DNA of 9,023 nt, from contig JAMOMT010000127.1 in NCBI GenBank assembly GCA_027066965.1, forward strand, positions 1-9,023, given 5' to 3'. The stretch's first letter is position 1. Every line of letters begins with the position of its first letter. A program made the translations under genes and the position numbers. This DNA comes from Archaeoglobaceae archaeon. Lineage in GTDB: Archaea; Halobacteriota; Archaeoglobi; Archaeoglobales; Archaeoglobaceae. Shown here one piece after another: positions 1-5,914 of this stretch. The notes beneath the pieces are model-generated. The model was not told the origin of the DNA. It did no database searches and was given only the letters and a program-made list of their open reading frames with translations.

Positions 1-65
1 TAATTAACGACGAAGATTGCAAACGACCGATTCATTCAAAAACAGCTTCACTCAAGTATTCTACA

Positions 66-515
66 ATGCTCAGAATGGTTATAGCAGCAGCGTTCAGAGC
101 GAAGGGCAGGAAAAGCATGAGCAGGTCTGAACTGACATACTTCATGTCGTTCGACCTGAAGTGGTTCTCCCACGACATGAGCAGGAGAGTCGTTGAGAGA
201 GCAATAGAGAAAGGACTACTCATTGAGGAAGGAGACAAGTTAACCCCGGCTTTCGACGTTTCTACGGTCGAAATACCCGTTGATTTCAAACCAGATTCAG
301 GCGTTCTCGACAAACCTTCGGTCTTTGAGGAGATTGTGGAGGAGATAATGGCAAAAACAGGAATGAGTAGAAACGAGGTGATATCCGAGATAAATGACTT
401 TCAAGGGAGGCTCGAAGGGCTGGTCGATGCAGAAGTAGTAGCGTTGCTTGTGGCGAGAATGTATGGGCTAGACATTAGCGGATACATTGAAGAAGTCGAA
501 AAAGCAGTTCTATGA
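66..515 (+). CDS. DUF2240 family archaeal protein
   Basis: This 149-residue acidic, soluble protein resembles the archaeal DUF2240 family. The recognisable part is the N-terminal third: a short hydrophobic start (VIAAAF), a basic stretch, then SRSELTYFMSFDLKWFS at about residues 19-35 and a helix ending ERAIEKGLLIEEGDKLTPAF. This looks like a winged-helix-type unit. The second half (about 80-149) is helical and charged, with no catalytic motif visible. No signal peptide or membrane segment is seen. The frame stays open to the left window edge, but no ATG, GTG or TTG lies in frame before 66, and the family similarity begins here; ATG at 75 is an alternative start. No clear Shine-Dalgarno site precedes it. 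It overlaps the following phosphoesterase by 4 nt (ATGA), so the two are probably translationally coupled. The function of the family is not known to me; a nucleic-acid-related role is only a guess from the fold and the neighbour. Confidence 0.82.
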   Translation: MLRMVIAAAFRAKGRKSMSRSELTYFMSFDLKWFSHDMSRRVVERAIEKGLLIEEGDKLTPAFDVSTVEIPVDFKPDSGVLDKPSVFEEIVEEIMAKTGMSRNEVISEINDFQGRLEGLVDAEVVALLVARMYGLDISGYIEEVEKAVL

Positions 516-1132
516 AGGTTCTAAAGGTGCTCGACACGCCCGCTCTCTTGCTCTCCGGCAGGAGGAGAGTTCTCGTGGTGGCAGACATCCACATCGGCAT
601 AGGATATGTGGACTCTTCTATTCTTGAAGCGCTCAAAAAGCTCTACGACGTTACGAGAGCAGATGAGCTCGTTATCGCTGGGGACTTTAAGCACTCGATT
701 TCAGCGAAAAGTGTAGAGGTTAGGCTTTTTAACGAGCTTAGCAAGAACGTTCCTGTTACTCTCGTAAGGGGAAACCATGATGGTGGAATTGAGTCTGTAA
801 GGGAGCTCGCTGTTGGCAAGGTGGGTATCATCCACGGGCACTTAAAACCGAGCGAGGAATTGATGAACTGCAAGCTTATAGTCGCTGGGCACGCTCACCC
901 TGCAGTGCTGATAAGGCACGGGGCAGGAGGAATAAAGGAGAGGGTCTGGCTCGAAGGAGAATTCGAGTTGTGGGAGGGCGTTAAAAAAGATGTGGTCATT
1001 ATGCCAACCTTCAACGAACTGTGCGCCTCTACTGCCGTAAACGTGGAAAAACCGCCGGGAATTTTCGACGTCAGAAACTTCCACGCGACGATGCTTGACG
1101 GAACTTATCTCGGAAGGGTTTGCGAGATCTAA
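512..1132 (+). CDS. SbcD/Mre11-related archaeal metallophosphoesterase
   Basis: A 206-residue calcineurin-like phosphoesterase with the complete metal-ligand set: DIH at residues 25-27, GDFKHS at 57-62, GNHD at 87-90, HGH at 108-110 and GHAHP at 126-130. These ligate two divalent metals in the family. Length and motif spacing fit the small archaeal SbcD/Mre11-related phosphoesterases (TIGR00024 type), which lack the DNA-binding and capping domains of true Mre11. It is cytoplasmic, with no signal peptide or membrane span. The substrate cannot be told from sequence: phosphodiesters of nucleic acids or nucleotides are the usual assumption. The ATG overlaps the stop of the DUF2240 gene and has no Shine-Dalgarno site of its own, which implies re-initiation by terminating ribosomes. 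The last 60 residues (about 145-206) carry fewer recognisable motifs and probably complete the beta sandwich. The gene is followed by a convergent neighbour 84 bp away. Confidence 0.9.
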   Translation: MKVLKVLDTPALLLSGRRRVLVVADIHIGIGYVDSSILEALKKLYDVTRADELVIAGDFKHSISAKSVEVRLFNELSKNVPVTLVRGNHDGGIESVRELAVGKVGIIHGHLKPSEELMNCKLIVAGHAHPAVLIRHGAGGIKERVWLEGEFELWEGVKKDVVIMPTFNELCASTAVNVEKPPGIFDVRNFHATMLDGTYLGRVCEI

Positions 1133-1142
1133 AGACGAGATA

Positions 1143-1155
1143 GTTTTGAGTTTTG
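1143..1155 (+). terminator. possible T-rich archaeal terminator after the phosphoesterase
   Basis: Just past the phosphoesterase stop the plus strand has two T4 runs in a short T/G-rich stretch (ttttgagttttgg). Archaeal RNA polymerase terminates at oligo-T tracts without needing a hairpin. The site lies in the 84-bp gap between two convergent genes, where a terminator is expected. The runs are short, so this is tentative. No matching T-run for the minus-strand gene was seen in the gap. Confidence 0.3.
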
Positions 1156-1216
1156 GTAGCTGGCGTTTGTTACTCACAGACCCACACATAGATAAATAGA
1201 TTCCAGACAAGCGAAA

Positions 1217-2047
1217 TCAGTCAACTGCTCTCCACTCTCCGTCCATCCAGAGCTCTATTCTTCCACCGCTCCTCCTACCAAAGGATATCACACTTCCCTT
1301 TATCCTTATCAGGCCCGAACTCATATTTATTCCTGTGTACTCTCCCACATCGCCAAAAACGACGATTTTTCCACCCCTCATCCCTTCCCCCAACCTCCAT
1401 CCAGTGTTACCCTTTATCAGAATCTCTCCACCCCTCATGTCCTTTCCAACACAATCACCTGTGTAACCAGTTACAACTACCCTTCCACCCCTCATCTTTT
1501 CACCGAGATAACCTCCAGCGTATCCCCTGACAACAAGCACCCCCGAAGGGTGCCTGTAACCCATACCCCACCTAAACCCCACTCTACTCCTAGCTATAAG
1601 CTTCGGCATTCTTATCTCCACAACGAGCTTTCTGTTTCCAATTATGTCGTGGTACAACCCGGAAACGAAGTAACCAAGGTAGTTCTCGTAGAACTGATGG
1701 CAGAGCATGGTTCTTATATCTCCTGCTTTTTCCTCGAACACAGCGGGGACGGCAAGGTTTACGAGTCTTTCGACCTCGGACAGAGTTAGGGAGTGCTCGT
1801 TTCTCATCTTTCTTCCGAATTCGAAGGCCTTTTCCGGTTCGAGCTGGAATTTCCCCTCGAGCTCTCTGTCGAGGTATTTGGAGACTATTTCCTTTAGCTC
1901 TTCATCATCGACTTCCCTGAAAACTTCTTTGAAGTCCGTCTTTCCAGCTTTTTCGCCTAGTTTCAATCCCTTTCCAAGTATTCTGGATAATTCATCTCTT
2001 TTTGAGTTCAACGACCTCACCTCTGCCCACTTCACCTCTACTCTCAC
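1217..2047 (-). CDS. GXGXG beta-helix protein (FwdC / glutamate synthase C-terminal-like) with helical N-terminus
   Basis: A 276-residue protein read from GTG at 2047. Residues 1-135 are charged and mostly helical and match no family I recognise. Residues 170-250 form four GXGXG-type turns with an exact 19-residue period (glycine starts at 175, 194, 213, 232; pattern G-x-x-G-x-x-x-G-x-x-M-x-x-G). This is the right-handed beta-helix of formylmethanofuran dehydrogenase subunit C and the glutamate synthase alpha C-terminus. No other Fwd or glutamate synthase subunit is nearby, so an enzymatic role should not be assumed; the fold more likely serves as a structural or interaction module. The start was chosen because it lies 10 nt after the VWA stop, with GTGAT overlapping that stop 9 nt upstream as a plausible Shine-Dalgarno site. 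The frame extends to 2152, but that part overlaps the VWA coding region. Translation is probably coupled to the VWA gene. Confidence 0.8.
   Translation of the reverse strand: MRVEVKWAEVRSLNSKRDELSRILGKGLKLGEKAGKTDFKEVFREVDDEELKEIVSKYLDRELEGKFQLEPEKAFEFGRKMRNEHSLTLSEVERLVNLAVPAVFEEKAGDIRTMLCHQFYENYLGYFVSGLYHDIIGNRKLVVEIRMPKLIARSRVGFRWGMGYRHPSGVLVVRGYAGGYLGEKMRGGRVVVTGYTGDCVGKDMRGGEILIKGNTGWRLGEGMRGGKIVVFGDVGEYTGINMSSGLIRIKGSVISFGRRSGGRIELWMDGEWRAVD
1371..1495 (-). repeat. 11-bp direct repeats at 57-bp period encoding the GXGXG turns
   Basis: The 11-mer ccacccctcat (plus strand) occurs at 1371-1381, 1428-1438 and 1485-1495, spaced exactly 57 bp. It encodes the M-R-G-G step of three successive beta-helix turns (Met 185, 204 and 223 of the protein read from 2047). 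The fourth turn has MSSG instead and has lost the repeat at the DNA level. The repeats are explained by the protein fold, though identical codons in three turns suggest recent duplication or gene conversion. Confidence 0.85.
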
Positions 2048-2057
2048 AACTCTGACA

Positions 2058-3458
2058 TCACACAATACCAAGCACGATTCCCGGTATATCTTCCTCTCTT
2101 TCGACTTCGTAAACGATCGCGTGCTTCGACAGCCTTTTGCCCCTCTCCTCAAACGCTCTGGAAGTGAGCCAGATAACGTAGCTTTTGCATCCCATCTCTT
2201 TCAACTTTTCGAGCATCTCTTCGACCTCACTCAGGTTCTCTATTCCGGCGTCAGTTATCATCACGATGTCGTAACCCTTAGCGTACCTCCTAACGTATTC
2301 AACCACCGCCTCTGTGTCTATCTCCGTACCACCTCCCTGATACCTCACGAGAGCTCTGAAAACATCCTCTCCCCTGCACGGCTCAAGGAACTCAGTCTTC
2401 CACGAGAAGTTTATAACGCCGACCTTTCCTCCAGTGTCGAGGTACTTCCTTGCTATGGCAAAAGCCCCTATTATTGCCTCGCTCCCGTTTTCGGGACTTT
2501 TCATGCTGCCAGAGGAATCGAGTACTATGACAGCATTCCTTCTCTCGCTTCCAGAACCCTCAAATCCCTCGAGCTTGTGCATTTTGGCGATCCCCGGTAT
2601 GACTTTCCCCATACTCTCTACCGGAGAGTAATAGTCCATTCCCTCGTCTGGAGAGAAGTCCACGAGTCTTCCTGGATAGTTTCCTCCACTGATTCTACTC
2701 TCCAGCCTGACAGAGTACCTAGAACTTCTCTTCATGTACCACCTCACATCGGCCTCTCTCTCGTCCCCCTTTCCCCTTCCGCAGCCAAAGTAGTCGGATA
2801 CTTCCCTAAACTCCTTTACACCAACCTCACCTGCTAACTCCCCAAGAACAAGCTCGGCTCCACTGATGCTAAACTCCAGAGTTTCTTCCTCAGCTCCTTC
2901 TATCAGCTCGTTAACTATTTCCGCGAATCTCAGCAGGTTGTTTCTCAGTACCGACAGGTTTGTGCACACTTCGAAGGGTATCTTTTCCATCTCTGTTGCA
3001 GCTCTTTCAACCTCTTCTGCCTCACCTACGAGAGCTCCAAAGTCGAGTCCGGTTTTCCTACTGAGGTAAAGTTTCACAGCTCTATCAGCTTTGTCGGAGC
3101 TCATGCAGGACACCGCAGAAACGACCGAGTAACAGCCTCTCCTCACGAGATATAGCGTACACACGATCGTGTCGAAGAGTTCTCTGATTCTTCTCCTCTT
3201 CTCAAACTCCCTGAGCCAGAATTCCTCGAGCATTGCCACCTTCAGCGAGTATGGGTGCTTTATCCACCTCGCGAGAGATAGCTGAAACAGCCCTTTGAGG
3301 GCACCTCTCGAGTAGCGAAGGAAGATTCCTCTTCCAGCCTCTATTTCGGGCTTCCTCCTTTTTCCTGCAAAGTTCAGTCTTATCCTGTCTCCGTCTACGA
3401 GCCTGAGCCTTACGGGTGGGAAGTACAGCTCTCTTCTCGCCTCTTCGAAAATGTCCAT
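2058..3458 (-). CDS. VWA domain protein with long helical N-terminus (CoxE/ViaA-like layout)
   Basis: A 466-residue cytoplasmic protein. The C-terminal von Willebrand factor A domain starts near residue 307 with the strand NAVIVLDSSGSM, which holds the MIDAS motif D314-x-S316-x-S318. The other MIDAS positions are T378 (in GGGTEID) and D403 (in ITDAG), so the metal site looks intact. Residues 1-300 are charged and helical, with cysteines at 100, 109, 118, 165 and 226. There is no signal peptide or membrane span. N-terminal helices plus C-terminal VWA is the layout of CoxE and ViaA proteins, which work with MoxR-type AAA+ ATPases; no such ATPase is in this window. The gene just downstream is the GXGXG protein, 10 nt away, probably co-translated. 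The ATG at 3458 has no Shine-Dalgarno site and faces the divergent DUF47 gene, which suggests a leaderless or short-leader transcript. The exact role is unknown. Confidence 0.85.
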   Translation of the reverse strand: MDIFEEARRELYFPPVRLRLVDGDRIRLNFAGKRRKPEIEAGRGIFLRYSRGALKGLFQLSLARWIKHPYSLKVAMLEEFWLREFEKRRRIRELFDTIVCTLYLVRRGCYSVVSAVSCMSSDKADRAVKLYLSRKTGLDFGALVGEAEEVERAATEMEKIPFEVCTNLSVLRNNLLRFAEIVNELIEGAEEETLEFSISGAELVLGELAGEVGVKEFREVSDYFGCGRGKGDEREADVRWYMKRSSRYSVRLESRISGGNYPGRLVDFSPDEGMDYYSPVESMGKVIPGIAKMHKLEGFEGSGSERRNAVIVLDSSGSMKSPENGSEAIIGAFAIARKYLDTGGKVGVINFSWKTEFLEPCRGEDVFRALVRYQGGGTEIDTEAVVEYVRRYAKGYDIVMITDAGIENLSEVEEMLEKLKEMGCKSYVIWLTSRAFEERGKRLSKHAIVYEVEREEDIPGIVLGIV

Positions 3459-3464
3459 CGCTGT

Positions 3465-3474
3465 AATTTATATC
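3465..3474 (-). promoter_or_regulatory. TATA-like element before the VWA gene
   Basis: On the minus strand, gatataaatt lies about 10 nt before the VWA start. It is the best TATA-like string in the gap, but its position would put transcription start inside the coding region. A weaker T-rich element near 3484, preceded by a purine-rich BRE-like ccgaaaac, is about 26 nt from the ATG and fits a leaderless start better. Which one is used cannot be told by eye. Confidence 0.25.
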
Positions 3475-3510
3475 CGGGAAAAAATCAAGTTTTCGGCAAA
3501 AGCTTTTGGC

Positions 3511-3521
3511 AAACGTTTTAA
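3511..3521 (+). promoter_or_regulatory. Likely BRE/TATA promoter of the DUF47-PiT operon
   Basis: The string aaacgttttaa has a purine-rich BRE-like half followed by a TTTTAA TATA-like half. Its centre is about 29 nt upstream of the DUF47 ATG, the spacing expected for a leaderless or near-leaderless archaeal transcript. There is no Shine-Dalgarno site before that ATG, which agrees. A second T-rich string at 3533-3540 is too close to the start. Confidence 0.4.
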
Positions 3522-3546
3522 CCTAGCCACTCATTTTTAAACTCCA

Positions 3547-4182
3547 ATGAGGCTCTTTAGAAGACTCTCTTTCGGCAGGACCGAAAAGGAGGTCATAGAA
3601 CTGTTCAGGGAGCACCTGAACACGGTAAAGATGGCGTGCGAAGTCTTCTTAATAGCCCTCGAGACAGACGATAAAGGACTTTTCAACCAAGTTTGCGAGC
3701 TCGAAAAGACTGGAGACAGGTTGAGGAGGGAGATTGCTCTGAAGCTGTACGGAGGGGCCTTCCTTCCGGCAATGAGGGGCACTCTTTACAAGCTTGCTGA
3801 GACTGTTGACGAAATACTCGACATGCTCGAAGACACGGCAATAGACTACCTCCGCCTGAACTTGCACCTAGAGGAGGACATAAGAGAGATGTGCGTTAGA
3901 GTTGCGAAAATAAACGTGAAGATGAGCAACGACCTCATAGAGGCTTTCAACGCCCTTAGGAGCGGGGATAGCCTAGAGAACCGGACGGTCAAGATCAGGG
4001 CTAGAGAAAGAGAGATCGATGTGCTCAGGAACAGGATATACGAGAAGCTCGTGAGAAGGAATGTAGACAGCTACTGGGAGGGAAAGATTCTCTCTGACTT
4101 CATAGATCATCTCGTTTACGTTAGCGACATAATAGAGGATGCGGCCGACCTCATTCAGATACTCAACGTCAGCCTGAGGTAG
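3547..4182 (+). CDS. PhoU-like DUF47 protein, putative phosphate transport regulator
   Basis: A 211-residue all-helical, charged cytoplasmic protein of the DUF47/PhoU-like family (TIGR00153 type). The PhoU-type acidic metal-cluster motifs are visible twice: E85-x-x-D88-x-x-x-D92 (in LAETVDEILDMLED) and D187 with SDIIED at 193-198, at symmetric places in the two helical bundles. Length is normal for the family. DUF47 genes are commonly found directly upstream of PiT-family permeases and are believed to control them. The same order is present here, with the permease starting 113 bp downstream. The ATG lacks a Shine-Dalgarno site and probably heads a leaderless message from the promoter near 3511-3521. 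The divergent neighbour is the VWA gene, so the two units may share regulatory sequence in the 88-bp gap. Confidence 0.9.
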   Translation: MRLFRRLSFGRTEKEVIELFREHLNTVKMACEVFLIALETDDKGLFNQVCELEKTGDRLRREIALKLYGGAFLPAMRGTLYKLAETVDEILDMLEDTAIDYLRLNLHLEEDIREMCVRVAKINVKMSNDLIEAFNALRSGDSLENRTVKIRAREREIDVLRNRIYEKLVRRNVDSYWEGKILSDFIDHLVYVSDIIEDAADLIQILNVSLR

Positions 4183-4295
4183 TTTCCAGAGCGACCAGTC
4201 AAGGCATTCGTCTTAGACGTTTGTCGAGTGTCGGGAGCGGAGAAAAAGTAGAGAGATAAAAGAAGAAGGGAGGAATCCGGGAAGTGTGAGAGAAC

Positions 4296-5219
4296 ATGCT
4301 CTCTGAAGTCGTTGCCTCGATAATTGCCTTCAGTATAGGCTCAAACAACACTTCGAACGCTTTTGGGGTCTCTGTTGGATGCGGTGTCCTGAGTTTTAGG
4401 TCAGCCCTGATTCTCATAGGAGTGTTCGTAACCCTCGGCTCCCTCACCCAGAGGAAAGTTATGGAAACAGTTGGCAGCATAGCCCATCTAAACGGAGAAC
4501 TCGTGTTGATCGTGCTGGTCGTATCTGCAGTGATGATAGTCCTCGCAAACGTGAAAAAGCTGCCAGTTTCCAGCCACCAGGCTATAATAGGAAGTATAGT
4601 TGGTGCTGGAGTTGCGACTGGCAGTGCCCGATTTGGCATACTGGCGTCCATAGTGCTATCCTGGGTACTATCTCCAGCGGGAGCTCTGCTACTCGCGATT
4701 CTGATATACTCTGCTCTCGAAAAGGTAGTGTCAGAACTGCCGGTTTTCTCAGTAGAGAGGCTGCTATACCTGATGCTCATCCTGAGCGGAGTGCTCGTTG
4801 CGTACAACACGGGTGCAAATGAGCTTGCGGCAGCTTTAGCCCCCGTCGTCTCTGCGGGGATGCTCCCTCCCCTCGAAGCCACACTTATAGGCTCAGCTTC
4901 TCTGTTTGCCGGAGCGGCTCTGCTCGGAGGGAGGGTTGTAGAGACTGTTGGAAAGGGAATTACCAATCTCGATCCTCTTTCCGGGTTCTCAGCCCAGTTA
5001 TCTGCCGGGATAACGGTCCTTTTGTTTACATTCCTCGGAATGCCCGTTTCCACGACGTACTGCTTGGTGGGAGGGATAGTCGGGGTCGGTCTGCTAAAGG
5101 GCGTAAGAGCCGTGAGAGTAAACCTGATAAAGAGAATAGTCTCGATGTGGGTAGTAGCCCCCCTACTCGCCTTCTCGGCGAGTTACTTACTTACAATAGC
5201 CCTGACCGTCTGGACTTAG
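4296..5219 (+). CDS. PiT-family inorganic anion (phosphate) permease
   Basis: A 307-residue, very hydrophobic membrane protein with about ten spans. The PiT inverted duplication is clear: signature GSNNTSNAFG at 15-24 pairs with NTGANELAAALAPV at 171-184, and PVSSHQAIIGSIVG at 90-103 pairs with PVSTTYCLVGGIVG at 250-263. Family members bring phosphate in with Na+ or H+; some relatives carry sulfate. Here the usual Asp of the GANDxxNA signatures is Asn18 in the first copy and Glu176 in the second, so coupling or substrate may differ. It lacks the large central cytoplasmic loop of animal PiT proteins and matches the short prokaryotic form. The start at 4296 is limited by an in-frame TGA at 4287; GTGAG at 4286-4290 is a modest Shine-Dalgarno site. 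It follows DUF47 and precedes CofC by 23 bp. Phosphate is the most likely substrate because of the DUF47 partner. Confidence 0.88.
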   Translation: MLSEVVASIIAFSIGSNNTSNAFGVSVGCGVLSFRSALILIGVFVTLGSLTQRKVMETVGSIAHLNGELVLIVLVVSAVMIVLANVKKLPVSSHQAIIGSIVGAGVATGSARFGILASIVLSWVLSPAGALLLAILIYSALEKVVSELPVFSVERLLYLMLILSGVLVAYNTGANELAAALAPVVSAGMLPPLEATLIGSASLFAGAALLGGRVVETVGKGITNLDPLSGFSAQLSAGITVLLFTFLGMPVSTTYCLVGGIVGVGLLKGVRAVRVNLIKRIVSMWVVAPLLAFSASYLLTIALTVWT

Positions 5220-5228
5220 AGGAGATTT

Positions 5229-5234
5229 GGAGGG
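5229..5234 (+). promoter_or_regulatory. Shine-Dalgarno site fixing the GTG start of CofC
   Basis: GGAGGG lies 8 nt before the GTG at 5243. It is one of the strongest ribosome binding sites in the window and supports the unusual GTG start; the protein then begins with the expected MIKVVVPFR. Confidence 0.75.
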
Positions 5235-5242
5235 TTTAAATC

Positions 5243-5914
5243 GTGATAAAGGTGGTAGTACCTTTCAGGCTAAAGAATCCAAAAGTCAGGCTCTCCCTGT
5301 TTATGAGCGAAAAGGAGAGGAGAGAGCTGGCTCTATCGATGCTCTTAGATGTCGTAAAAGCTCTGGAAGAGTCGGGAGTAGAGGTGGAGCTTACGGTGGT
5401 CTTGAGCGAAGTAGATGAGGATGAAGTAGAGGAAGTAAAGGAGAGGCTTGAGGGGATGAATTTCAGCTGGAAAGTTGAGACCGATCCAAGAGACCTCAAC
5501 GAGGTCGTGAACGATAGGCTTGAAGAGAAGGTGGCGGTTATAGTCTCCGACCTTCCTCTACTGAACGGGACTGTTTTGACGAAGTTCTTCGGCGTGAAGG
5601 CGGATGTTGTTCTTGCTCCGGGCAGGAGGGGTGGAACCAACATGATGCTTGTGAGGAGACTCTCAAGGGGGTTTAGGGCTTCTTACCATTACGGCAGCTT
5701 CGCCAAGCACCTGAGCCTAGCCAAGGTCGCCGGACTGAAAGTGGAGGTTTTTGATTCCTTCTTTGCCGGATGCGACGTCGACACGCCCGATGATCTGCTG
5801 GATGTGATGTTATACGCTCCGAACTCTGAAACTGGCAGGTGTTTAAGGAGGATGGGGTTTAGGGTTGCACTCGAGAAAAATCCGAGACTCTACAGATTGA
5901 GAGTGAGACGATGA
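5243..5914 (+). CDS. cofC: 2-phospho-L-lactate guanylyltransferase (F420 biosynthesis)
   Basis: A 223-residue cytoplasmic nucleotidyltransferase. CofC joins 2-phospho-L-lactate to GTP, giving the LPPG donor that CofD uses to build coenzyme F420. The family marks are present: the N-terminal VVPFR/K region at 5-11, SDLPLL at 102-107, APGRRGGTN at 125-133, YHYGSFAKHL at 148-157 and DVDTPDDL at 178-185 (metal-binding Asp residues). The length is typical for archaeal CofC. One difference: the opening usually reads VPFK or IPFK followed by KSRL-like residues, and here it is VPFRLKNPKVRLS, which keeps the basic and RLS elements. The start is GTG with a strong Shine-Dalgarno site. It sits 23 bp after the permease and overlaps the next gene by 4 nt, so it belongs to the phosphate-transport operon. 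Its presence implies an F420-using archaeon. Confidence 0.92.
   Translation: MIKVVVPFRLKNPKVRLSLFMSEKERRELALSMLLDVVKALEESGVEVELTVVLSEVDEDEVEEVKERLEGMNFSWKVETDPRDLNEVVNDRLEEKVAVIVSDLPLLNGTVLTKFFGVKADVVLAPGRRGGTNMMLVRRLSRGFRASYHYGSFAKHLSLAKVAGLKVEVFDSFFAGCDVDTPDDLLDVMLYAPNSETGRCLRRMGFRVALEKNPRLYRLRVRR

Noticed and set aside
2048..2152. Upstream extension of the GXGXG protein to ATG at 2152
   Set aside because: It would overlap the VWA coding region by about 95 nt, adds a basic low-complexity leader, and a GTG with a Shine-Dalgarno-like site sits right after the VWA stop.
1707..2837. Open frame of 376 codons on the plus strand
   Set aside because: It is antisense to the VWA and GXGXG genes, very rich in Ser, Leu and Pro, and has no recognisable motif; the minus-strand frames carry an intact MIDAS site and repeats.
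4209..4219. Palindrome cgtct-t-agacg in the gap before the permease
   Set aside because: Arms of 5 bp with a 1-nt centre are common by chance and cannot form a hairpin; an operator role has no second copy to support it.
4199..5053. Open frame of 284 codons on the minus strand
   Set aside because: It lies opposite the PiT permease, whose signatures and inverted repeats are clear. The antisense product is Ser/Thr/Pro/Ala-rich and low in information.
5227..5418. Small plus-strand frame overlapping the start of CofC
   Set aside because: It is out of frame with CofC, and CofC has the family motifs and a strong ribosome site at 5229-5234.
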